The notes under the pieces are model-generated. The model searched no databases, was not told the DNA's origin, and was given only the letters and a program-made list of their open reading frames with translations. A DNA stretch of 6,391 bases from Rhodoblastus sp964425315 (GTDB taxonomy: Bacteria; Pseudomonadota; Alphaproteobacteria; Rhizobiales; Beijerinckiaceae): the NCBI GenBank assembly GCA_964425315.1, contig CAYRNB010000133.1, positions 1-6,391 on the forward strand, written 5' to 3'. Each line of letters begins with the position of its first letter. Position 1 is the first letter of the stretch. The position numbers and the translations under genes were made by a program. This document shows positions 1 through 5,067 of this stretch, one piece after another.

Positions 1-11
1 GGGGCCGTCAT
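1..11 (-). CDS. Start of an unidentified gene, cut by the left edge
   Basis: Only the first three codons and part of the fourth (M-T-A-P) lie in the window, so the product cannot be named. The start is supported by an AGGAG Shine-Dalgarno sequence (CTCCT on the plus strand at 19-23) seven bases upstream of the ATG at 11-9. The stop codon of the small membrane protein gene is at 33-35, so the gap between the two genes is only 21 bp on the same strand. Co-transcription with that gene is likely. Confidence 0.5.
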
Positions 12-32
12 GGCCAATCTCCTGTTTGCAGT

Positions 33-431
33 TCAAGGATCGACTTCGTTTCGCTTCGCGCCGTTCGGCGAGCGCCGCCGGCGCCAATGGCGCCAGCGCT
101 GGCGGGCAAGGCGAGCGTAGGCGTTGAGACGTCGCGCCGCCTTTTCCGCGGCGGGAAAATCAATTGCGAGAACCGAAAGCCCCAGGGGAATCATCCAGAT
201 TCCCACGAGCGGCAGGAACCAGAACACGCCGCCAAGGACCAGCAGAACGCCGATCGGAATCCGCAGCCATCGCCATCGCGGTTCGCGAAGCCTTTCCAGA
301 AACGCATTGGGCTTTTCGCGGCGCATGGGCCTCGACAACGATTTTTTCGAAAGACCAACGGGCGCCCCCGCGTCCCGGCTCTCCATTCCTCCGGCCATTA
401 TGGCGAGGCGAAACTGACAAGTCGCTGACAT
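33..431 (-). CDS. Small two-helix membrane protein, Arg-rich C-terminus
   Basis: This encodes a short inner-membrane protein of unknown function. In the 132-residue reading, residues 56-77 and about 78-91 form two adjacent hydrophobic stretches rich in Gly, Leu, Phe and Pro (GVFWFLPLVGIWMIPLGL), a hairpin pattern seen in small conserved membrane proteins of Rhizobiales. The tail from about residue 94 is strongly basic (RQRWRHWRRRR) and probably cytoplasmic. The start is uncertain. The ATG at 431 has no clear Shine-Dalgarno and lies inside a 12-bp palindrome. The internal ATG at 326 (Met36, product 97 aa) has GAGG three bases upstream and removes a leader that does not look conserved. The next gene downstream begins 21 bp after the stop, so the two probably form an operon. 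I am confident that a membrane protein is encoded, not of its exact start or role. Confidence 0.7.
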   Translation of the reverse strand: MSATCQFRLAIMAGGMESRDAGAPVGLSKKSLSRPMRREKPNAFLERLREPRWRWLRIPIGVLLVLGGVFWFLPLVGIWMIPLGLSVLAIDFPAAEKAARRLNAYARLARQRWRHWRRRRSPNGAKRNEVDP

Positions 432-437
432 ATGTCA
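426..437. promoter_or_regulatory. Perfect 12-bp palindrome TGACATATGTCA, candidate operator
   Basis: TGACATATGTCA is its own reverse complement. It lies between two divergent genes, or overlaps the most upstream ATG of the left one. The position and symmetry fit a dimeric regulator's binding site, but I cannot assign a family and have no second copy to compare. Confidence 0.3.
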
Positions 438-518
438 TCAGCCGCGCGTCATCGCCCCTGCGCCATAAGTCGCCATCGCCCGCGAACTTCATGCGGGTGT
501 TCTTGGAAAGGGAAAATC

Positions 519-818
519 ATGCGCAAGACGATCATTCTCGCCAGCCTCGCGGCTTTTATCGGCGCAACCGGCCTCGCCCGCGCCGAGAGCCTCGGCCGGC
601 CCTGTACGGCGAAGCCGGTGAAGGAATATCTCACGCTCGACGCCCTGAAAGCCAAAGTGGCGGACAAGGGCTATCAAATCCGCAGCGGCGGGATCAAAAA
701 GGCCTGCGGCGAATTTTACGTGATCGACAAGGCGGGCAAGAAGGCCGAGCTTTTCGTAGATCCGACCTCCGGCGTCATCGTCGCCGGCGGCGATTCCGCC
801 GGCAAGGTCAACAACTGA
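519..818 (+). CDS. Exported PepSY-type small protein
   Basis: This is a 99-residue precursor. Residues 1-22 are a typical Sec signal peptide: basic MRK, a hydrophobic core, then A-R-A with cleavage expected before Glu23. The mature part has the look of a single PepSY_2-type domain (about residues 36-90): a YLTLDALKAKVADKGY helix, then strands with GEFYVIDKAGKKAELFVDPTSG, where the V-D-P-x-[ST]-G turn is characteristic. Cys29 and Cys63 are the only cysteines of the mature protein and could form a disulfide in the periplasm. The ATG at 519 was chosen over an upstream ATG at 432 because AAAGGGA (507-513) sits at good distance and the signal peptide begins there. The stop overlaps the start of the cytochrome b gene by one base, so the two are probably translationally coupled and may act together at the membrane. 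The exact function is unknown. Confidence 0.85.
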   Translation: MRKTIILASLAAFIGATGLARAESLGRPCTAKPVKEYLTLDALKAKVADKGYQIRSGGIKKACGEFYVIDKAGKKAELFVDPTSGVIVAGGDSAGKVNN

Positions 819-1378
819 TGTCGGCTCCGGTTGCGACCGAAACGGCCGGCGGCGCGACGCCGCCGGCTCTTGTCGCCGTTTGGGACCCCTTTGTGCGCGT
901 CTTCCATTGGAGCCTCGTCGCGCTTTTCGTCCTGGCCTATGTCACAGGCGATGAAATCGCCTGGCTGCATCTGAGCGCCGGTTACGCCATCGCGGTCCTC
1001 GTGGTCCTGCGCGCCGTCTGGGGCTTCTTCGGACCGCGCAACGCGCGTTTCGCTTCCTTCCTGCGCCCGCCGCGCGAAATCGTCGCCTTCCTTCGCGACA
1101 GCCTGCGTTTGAAGGCGCCGCGCTTCCTCGGCCATAATCCCGCTGGCGGCCTGATGATCGTCGCCATGCTGGGCGCGCTTGGCTTTGTCTCGGTCACCGG
1201 CTTTCTCCTGACAACGGACGCCTTCTGGGGATCGCCGGCAATGAAGGCGGCGCACGAAACAGGCGTCAACGCCATGATCGGCCTGGTCGCGCTGCATGTC
1301 GCCGGTGTCGCGCTGGCCAGCGTGGAGCACGGCGAAAATCTCGTCCGCGCCATGATCACCGGCAGGAAGCGCGCCTGA
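818..1378 (+). CDS. Cytochrome b, four-helix membrane di-heme type
   Basis: This 186-residue protein belongs to the cytochrome b561 / NiFe-hydrogenase b-subunit-like superfamily. It sits in the inner membrane and moves electrons between a quinol or donor protein and an acceptor. After a polar leader (1-20) it shows W-D-x-x-V-R-x-F-H-W with His30, then HLSAGY with His51. The third and fourth helices carry His146 and His160, 14 residues apart as expected for heme b ligands. Hydrophobic segments lie near 31-44, 52-70, 112-133 and 151-168. The C-terminus (HGENLVRAMITGRKR) is the usual ending of this family. The ATG overlaps the TGA of the preceding PepSY gene (TGATG), so the start and the operon are well supported. 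A soluble cytochrome c partner is not visible in this window, so the electron partner remains open. Confidence 0.88.
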   Translation: MSAPVATETAGGATPPALVAVWDPFVRVFHWSLVALFVLAYVTGDEIAWLHLSAGYAIAVLVVLRAVWGFFGPRNARFASFLRPPREIVAFLRDSLRLKAPRFLGHNPAGGLMIVAMLGALGFVSVTGFLLTTDAFWGSPAMKAAHETGVNAMIGLVALHVAGVALASVEHGENLVRAMITGRKRA

Positions 1379-1406
1379 CCCGCGAGACGCCGGCGCACAA
1401 AAGCGG

Positions 1407-1427
1407 AAAAGCCCCGCCTTACGGGGC
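1407..1427 (-). terminator. Intrinsic terminator with the stop codon in its loop
   Basis: Read on the minus strand, a 6-bp perfect GC stem (GCCCCG / CGGGGC, plus coordinates 1411-1416 and 1422-1427) encloses a 5-base loop and is followed at once by TTTT (1407-1410), with a second TTTT at 1399-1402. The loop contains the TAA stop of the O-methyltransferase gene (1419-1421). On the plus strand there is no T-tract, so it should act mainly on the minus-strand operon. It may also serve as a weak barrier between the convergent cytochrome b and methyltransferase genes. Confidence 0.75.
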
Positions 1428-2090
1428 GCCGACGAGAGCCACGGCGAAACCGTCCCAGCCTTTGAAGCCCACGGTCTGAATCGCGGTGACGTCCAGGCGC
1501 GGTTCCGCCGCGGCCATTTCGTAAAAGCGCCTGATGCCTCGGATGTCGGGGTCCTCGCTGGCGGAATTAAGCACGGCGCCGGAGCGCACGACATTATCCA
1601 CGACGATGACGGCGCCGGGCCGGGCCAATTTCAGCGCCCATTCGACATAGTCGGGAATGCCCGCCTTGTCGGCGTCGATGAAGAAAAGATCGAAGGGGCC
1701 GGCGCCCTCTTCGGCGAGAAGCGGCAGCGTTGCGAGCGCCGGTCCGACTCGAAGATCGATTCTTGAATCCAGGCCGAGGCGCGCGAAATTGGCGCGGGCG
1801 ACGGCTGCATGCTTTTCGGAGAATTCCAGCGTGACCACCACGCCGTCCTCCGGCAGGGCGCGCGCGAACCAGATCGTCGAATAGCCGCCGAGCGTGCCGA
1901 TTTCGAGCACCCGGCGCGCCCCGATCATGCGGGCGAAAAAAGCCAGGAGCTTGCCCTGCGGCGGCGAGACGTCGATCGCCGGCAGGCCGCCCGCCTTGTT
2001 GGCGGCGAGCGCCGCGTCGAAAGCTTCGTCCGGCGGAGCCAGCTTCTCGACGATATAGGCGTCCATTTCGTTCCAGCGCGACTGATCCAT
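1419..2090 (-). CDS. Class I SAM-dependent O-methyltransferase (family 3, CCoAOMT/COMT-like)
   Basis: This encodes a 223-residue cytosolic enzyme expected to transfer a methyl group from S-adenosylmethionine to a hydroxyl group, probably of a catechol-like small molecule, with a divalent metal. The SAM-binding motif I is VLEIGTLGGYSTIW (61-74). Glu89 at the end of strand 2 should bind the SAM ribose. FIDADK (137-142, Asp139 and Asp141) and VVDNVV (163-168, Asp165 and Asn166) are the metal-binding positions of this family. The length is normal for the bacterial members. The start is supported by GGGAG (plus 2098-2102) seven bases upstream of the ATG. It lies 68 bp downstream of the radical SAM gene on the same strand, and an intrinsic terminator closes it. 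The natural substrate cannot be told from the sequence. Confidence 0.9.
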   Translation of the reverse strand: MDQSRWNEMDAYIVEKLAPPDEAFDAALAANKAGGLPAIDVSPPQGKLLAFFARMIGARRVLEIGTLGGYSTIWFARALPEDGVVVTLEFSEKHAAVARANFARLGLDSRIDLRVGPALATLPLLAEEGAGPFDLFFIDADKAGIPDYVEWALKLARPGAVIVVDNVVRSGAVLNSASEDPDIRGIRRFYEMAAAEPRLDVTAIQTVGFKGWDGFAVALVGAP

Positions 2091-2139
2091 TCTGCTGCTC
2101 CCGACCCCGGCGCCCCCGCTTCTCTATAACCCATTCGGC

Positions 2140-2158
2140 CGCGCAAAGCGCTTGCGCG
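2140..2158 (-). repeat. Inverted repeat directly after the radical SAM stop codon
   Basis: CGCGCAA (2140-2146) and TTGCGCG (2152-2158) form a perfect 7-bp stem with a 5-base loop. It begins right after the radical SAM stop codon (2159-2161) on the minus strand. No T-tract follows, so it is not a standard intrinsic terminator. It could protect the 3' end of the mRNA or weaken read-through into the methyltransferase. Downstream on the same strand, TATAGA (plus 2123-2128) might be a -10 box for the methyltransferase, but no -35 is convincing. Confidence 0.4.
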
Positions 2159-3283
2159 TCAGAACAGGCTCAATTGCGCAGCCTCCGCGAGCGGCCGGGT
2201 GAAAAGATCGGTCCGCAACCGGGTTCGGCTCTTGCCGAAGCCGATGCGCTCCGCCGCCAGTTCGAATCTGCGGCCGATCATCCAGGCGTAGGGGCCGGTT
2301 CCGGTCATCCGGCCGCCCCAGGCCGAATCGTAGATTTTTCCCTCGCGCGTCGAGCGCACCAGCGCCAGGACCCGGCGATATTTGTCGGGAAAATGCTCCA
2401 GCAGCCAGGCGGCGAAAATTTCCTGCGTCTCCAGCGGCAGGCGCAGCAGAATATAGCCGGCCTCGCGCGCGCCGAGCGCATGGGCGCGGGTCAAAATGGT
2501 CTCGATTTCGTGATCGGTGACGCCGGGGATGACCGGCGCGACCATGACCGCCGTCGGCACGCCCGCTTGCGCCAAAGCCTCGATGGCGTCGAGCCGGCGC
2601 TGCGGCGTCGCGGCGCGCGGCTCCATTTTCCGCGCCAGCGCCCGGTCGAGCGTGGTGATCGACAGGGCGACCTTGGCGAGGCCCTTGGCGGCCATGGGAG
2701 CGAGAAGGTCGAGATCGCGCAGGACCAGGGGCGATTTGGTGACGATGGCGACCGGATGGTTCATCTCCGCCAGAACCTCCAAAATCGCCCGCATGACGCG
2801 ATGCTCGCGTTCGATCGGCTGATAGGGGTCGGTATTGGTTCCGATGGCGATGGTTTGCGGCCGGTACCCGGGCGCGGACAATTCGCGCCGCAATATGTCC
2901 GCCGCGCCATCCTTGACGGTCAGGCGGCTTTCGAAATCGAGTCCCGGCGACAGGCCGAGATAGGCGTGGGTCGGCCGAGCGAAACAATAGACGCAGCCGT
3001 GCTCGCAGCCGCGATAGGGATTGATCGAGCGATCGAAGGCGATGTCCGGCGATTCATTGCGCGTGATCAGCTTTTTCGGACGCTCATGAGCGATTTCGGT
3101 CTTGAACGGCGGCAGGCTTTCCAGCCCGCCCCAACCATCGTCGAACGCGACCCGCGCCAAAGGCTCGTAGCGGCCGCTGTTGTTGACCGTCGCGGCCCGG
3201 CCGCGCCGGCGCTCCGGCGCGATGGTTTCGCCGCTGTCGAGCGGAGCGGAGACGGAAAAAGACAAAGCGCGGGGGCAAGCCAT
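2159..3283 (-). CDS. PA0069-family radical SAM protein (SplB-like)
   Basis: This 374-residue protein is a radical SAM enzyme of the PA0069 / Rv2578c type, distantly related to spore photoproduct lyase; the reaction is not established for the family. Cys93, Cys97 and Cys100 in RGCEHGCVYCFAR form the CxxxCxxC site for the [4Fe-4S] cluster that cleaves SAM. The motif IGTNTDPYQPIE (147-158) is a family hallmark, and the barrel continues through VTKSPLVLRD (181-190), ALSITTLD (206-213) and MVAPVIPGVTD (247-257). Apart from Cys3 there is no other cysteine, so the hydrogen-donor cysteine of SplB has no visible equivalent and the chemistry should differ in detail. The last five residues, QLSLF (370-374), match the sliding-clamp binding consensus. 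The start at 3283 is the only good in-frame ATG; its Shine-Dalgarno is weak. The promoter carries a LexA-type repeat. It is followed by the O-methyltransferase gene 68 bp downstream. Confidence 0.9.
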   Translation of the reverse strand: MACPRALSFSVSAPLDSGETIAPERRRGRAATVNNSGRYEPLARVAFDDGWGGLESLPPFKTEIAHERPKKLITRNESPDIAFDRSINPYRGCEHGCVYCFARPTHAYLGLSPGLDFESRLTVKDGAADILRRELSAPGYRPQTIAIGTNTDPYQPIEREHRVMRAILEVLAEMNHPVAIVTKSPLVLRDLDLLAPMAAKGLAKVALSITTLDRALARKMEPRAATPQRRLDAIEALAQAGVPTAVMVAPVIPGVTDHEIETILTRAHALGAREAGYILLRLPLETQEIFAAWLLEHFPDKYRRVLALVRSTREGKIYDSAWGGRMTGTGPYAWMIGRRFELAAERIGFGKSRTRLRTDLFTRPLAEAAQLSLF

Positions 3284-3315
3284 GGCGTCGTCTCGATGGA
3301 ACAGAACCTATACCA

Positions 3316-3330
3316 GAACAAATAATGAAC
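3316..3330 (-). promoter_or_regulatory. Candidate LexA (SOS) box GTTC-N7-GTTC
   Basis: On the minus strand the sequence reads GTTCATTATTTGTTC, an exact GTTC-N7-GTTC direct repeat, the form known for LexA in Alphaproteobacteria. It overlaps the probable -10 of the radical SAM promoter and ends 32 bp before the start codon, a good place for a repressor. Two more GTTC words follow downstream on the same strand (plus 3304-3307 and 3299-3302), the first with an 8-base instead of a 7-base gap. The gene at 3387 starts 56 bp away on the other side and might also be affected. Confidence 0.55.
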
Positions 3331-3346
3331 ATTAACCTTTTGTCAA
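3319..3346 (-). promoter_or_regulatory. Probable sigma-70 promoter of the radical SAM gene
   Basis: A perfect -35 TTGACA lies at plus 3341-3346 (minus strand). With a 16-bp spacer the -10 is TATTTG (3319-3324), a modest match. An alternative pair is TTAATG (3330-3335) and TATAGG (3307-3312) with a 17-bp spacer. The stretch is AT-rich against a GC-rich background and lies in the only gap between the divergent genes. Confidence 0.5.
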
Positions 3347-3386
3347 GCCGCTTTGCTGCGGCGCGAGAAAAGGCTAAAGCAAGTCG

Positions 3387-3923
3387 ATGATTTCAGTTCT
3401 CGTCGTCTCCCCCACGCTCCATGGCCAAAGCCAGGGCGTTCGCGCGCCGGAGGCGGTGGCGCGCAGCCTCGGCTCGCTGGTGCGGGCGATCGTCGAGGGC
3501 GTTTTGCGCGACGCCGCCATTATCGGGCCGGCCGGGGACAATCTGGGACCGATCGCGGAAGAAGCCGGCTGCGGCCTGATCGAGACCTCGTCGCTCGCCG
3601 AGGGCCTGGCGCAGGGATTGGCGCAAATGCGCGGCGACGTGGCTTTCGTGCTTCTCGGCGGCTATGCGCCGCCCGCCGCCTTCATCCAGGAAGCGGGCGA
3701 TCTCCTGTTGGAGGGAGTGAACTTTCCCGGCGCGGTGCTGCGCTGCGCGCCGGACAGTCTGCTGACGCGGCTCGCGCCCGGACTGGCGCGGCCGGTCGGC
3801 GCCCTGGCCTTGCGCCGGACGGCGCAGGCGGCGGCGGCGAGCGATCTCACCGATCTGATTCGCGCCGCCAAAATTCGCCGCGCCTTGACCGTGCGGGCGC
3901 TGCGGCTGGCCCCGTTTGCTTGA
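3387..3923 (+). CDS. Divergent GT2-fold-like protein without catalytic acidic motifs
   Basis: This 178-residue protein is not firmly recognised. Its layout recalls the N-terminal half of family 2 glycosyltransferases: a first strand ISVLVVSPTL (2-11), a helix with SLVRAIVEGVLRDAAIIGPAGDN (30-52, where active enzymes have the V-V-D-x-G-S-x-D type motif), an AEEAGCGLIE segment (57-66), and RGDVAFVLLGGYAPPAAF (82-99), where active enzymes have a D-x-D type motif. Here Asp is replaced at both sites (GPAGD, and GGY), so normal metal and nucleotide-sugar binding is doubtful. The C-terminal third is Ala/Arg/Leu-rich and probably helical. No signal peptide or membrane segment is seen. The ATG at 3387 has only a weak purine-rich stretch (AAAGCAAG) before it. 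It stands alone, divergent from the radical SAM gene. The assignment to the fold is inference from the pattern. Confidence 0.6.
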   Translation: MISVLVVSPTLHGQSQGVRAPEAVARSLGSLVRAIVEGVLRDAAIIGPAGDNLGPIAEEAGCGLIETSSLAEGLAQGLAQMRGDVAFVLLGGYAPPAAFIQEAGDLLLEGVNFPGAVLRCAPDSLLTRLAPGLARPVGALALRRTAQAAAASDLTDLIRAAKIRRALTVRALRLAPFA

Positions 3924-4056
3924 AGAGAGCCGCGACGGCCGCGACAAAACTTGCCGGCGAAGGGAAAGGCGCCAAGATCTTGCCCAGGCCGTCAGCGGCG
4001 CGGATTGCGTTTCCTCTCTTCTATAAGATTATGGATCGCCGGCTGTGGAGAGGCGC

Positions 4057-4281
4057 ATGATGCACGATTATTGGGGCTATGGATTCGGGGGCAATGGCAT
4101 GTTTTTCGGCTTGGGGCCGCTGATTTTTTTGGGGGTGATCGCCGCCATCGTCTATCTGGTCTTTCGTGAACGGCCGCCGCGCGAGCGTGAGGACTCGGCG
4201 CTGGACATTATCAAGCGCCGCTATGCGCGCGGCGAGATCACCAAAGAGCAATTCGAACAGATGAAGCGGGATCTCGAGTGA
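4057..4281 (+). CDS. Short membrane-anchored SHOCT-domain protein
   Basis: This 74-residue protein has a Gly/aromatic-rich N-terminus (HDYWGYGFGGNG), one transmembrane helix at about residues 15-36 (MFFGLGPLIFLGVIAAIVYLVF), a charged linker (RERPPREREDS) and a C-terminal SHOCT motif (about 47-74) with ALDIIKRRYARGEITKEQFEQMKRDL, an almost ideal match. SHOCT motifs are short helical modules found at the ends of many bacterial proteins and are thought to mediate oligomerisation or binding; the role here is unknown. GGAGAGG (4047-4053) precedes two adjacent ATGs, at 4057 and 4060; the second has the better spacing (6 bases against 3), so the true start may be 4060. A GTG at 4045 lies in front of this site and is unlikely. 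The cupin gene starts 46 bp downstream on the same strand and may share its transcript. TATAAG at 4022-4027 could be its -10 box. Confidence 0.85.
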   Translation: MMHDYWGYGFGGNGMFFGLGPLIFLGVIAAIVYLVFRERPPREREDSALDIIKRRYARGEITKEQFEQMKRDLE

Positions 4282-4317
4282 AAACGCGGCCGGCTGCGCC
4301 CGTATCCCTCAAAAGCC

Positions 4318-4322
4318 GGAGG
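4318..4322 (+). promoter_or_regulatory. Ribosome binding site GGAGG that sets a TTG start
   Basis: GGAGG lies five bases before the TTG at 4328 and two bases before the TTG at 4325. The spacing favours 4328. No ATG or GTG lies near the expected N-terminus of the cupin, which begins its conserved part about 20 residues later. Confidence 0.6.
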
Positions 4323-4327
4323 CCTTG

Positions 4328-4774
4328 TTGATCGATCTTCGCGTCGAGACCCTCTCCGCCCAGGACGTGTGCGAGGCGCTTGAACTCGAAGCGCATCCTG
4401 AAGGCGGGCATTTCCGCGAAATCTGGCGCGACCGGCCGGCCGGCGGCGGGCGCGGCGCGGCCACCAGCATTTTCTTCCTGCTGGCGGCGGGCGAAAGATC
4501 GCATTGGCATCGGGTCGATTCCGCCGAAATCTGGCTGTGGCAGGCCGGCGCGCCCCTGGCGCTGAGCATCGCCGGCGGCGATGGCGTGAAGGAGCTGCGG
4601 CTCGGTCCCGACCTCGGCCAGGGAGAAACGCTCCAGGCTGTCGTTCCCGCCCACGCGTGGCAGGCGGCGGCGAGCCTCGGCGCCTGGAGCCTTGTCGCCT
4701 GCGTCGTCGCGCCGGCCTTCGAATTTTCCGGTTTCGAACTGGCGCCGAAGGGATGGTCGCCGCCCGCCTTGTGA
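4328..4774 (+). CDS. DUF985 / Cupin_5 family protein
   Basis: This 148-residue protein belongs to the DUF985 (Cupin_5, YML079W-like) family of single-domain cupins, whose biochemical role is not settled. Recognisable blocks are LEAHPEGGHFREIWRD (20-35), the strand TSIFFLLAAGERSHWHRVDSAEIW (47-69) with His59, His61 and Glu67 in the cupin barrel, the AGAPLALSI strand (73-81) and the family-typical ending PAFEFSGFELAPKGWSP (129-145). The second barrel motif position often occupied by His/Tyr reads W-L-W-Q (69-72). Members are about 140-170 residues, so the length is normal. The start codon is TTG, chosen from the GGAGG at 4318-4322. It lies 46 bp behind the SHOCT gene on the same strand. No terminator is obvious after it. 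Confidence 0.88.
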   Translation: MIDLRVETLSAQDVCEALELEAHPEGGHFREIWRDRPAGGGRGAATSIFFLLAAGERSHWHRVDSAEIWLWQAGAPLALSIAGGDGVKELRLGPDLGQGETLQAVVPAHAWQAAASLGAWSLVACVVAPAFEFSGFELAPKGWSPPAL

Positions 4775-5067
4775 CAACTCCTCCCCAACTGGCGCGGGCG
4801 AATGAGGGCCAGCGATCCGGCGGGTGAAGGATTGGCGGAACCTACGGCCAGCTTAGGAAAAAATAATTATAAATTTCAACACCGTCGTTTATCCGCCATG
4901 AAACTAAAGCAACCATTTTCGCGTTAAACGCGCAGATCGCTGCATAAGCGAGAAATTGGCGGACGGCGTTGCTGTCTGCTTCCAAATATACGGCGTGAAT
5001 GTGACCTGCAAGTAGCCAGAACGTGGCAGACACACTTGCGAGACGGACGCCGTTTGCGGAGGAAAAC
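4775..5067 (+). other. 293-bp gap upstream of xoxF, AT-rich patch
   Basis: No gene is seen here on either strand. From about 4858 to 4880 there is a run of A and T (AAAAAATAATTATAAATTTC) that stands out from the GC-rich surroundings. A 13-bp palindrome follows at 4920-4932. Promoter words are unclear: TTGCTG (4969-4974) and TATACG (4987-4992) are only 12 bp apart. A strong Shine-Dalgarno (GGAGG, 5058-5062) ends the region. The length and the AT patch fit a regulated promoter and leader for xoxF. Confidence 0.5.
4920..4932. promoter_or_regulatory. Palindrome CGCGTTAAACGCG upstream of xoxF, candidate operator
   Basis: CGCGTT and AACGCG are perfect inverted halves around a single A. The site lies 135 bp before the xoxF start, between the AT-rich patch and the start codon. 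The symmetry suggests a dimeric regulator; no known methylotrophy regulator site can be assigned to it from the sequence. Confidence 0.3.

Noticed and set aside
164..817. Upstream in-frame extension of the cytochrome b gene
   Set aside because: The extension is Arg/Pro-rich low-complexity sequence over the minus-strand membrane gene and the PepSY gene; the family-like protein starts at 818.
2174..3325. Plus-strand open frame of 383 codons across the radical SAM gene
   Set aside because: It is antisense to a gene with a clear CxxxCxxC motif and family blocks, and its translation is Arg/Gly-rich without recognisable domains.
3353..4060. Alternative plus-strand frame of 235 codons over the gene at 3387
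   Set aside because: Its product is Arg/Gly-rich and low in hydrophobic strands, whereas the frame starting at 3387 gives regular strand and helix patterns.
4432..4464. CCGGCCGG-rich repeat tract inside the cupin gene
   Set aside because: It encodes an ordinary Pro-Ala-Gly linker in frame and reflects GC-rich codon use, not a repeat element.
4969..4992. TTGCTG and TATACG as a promoter for xoxF
   Set aside because: The spacer of 12 bp is too short for a standard sigma-70 promoter.
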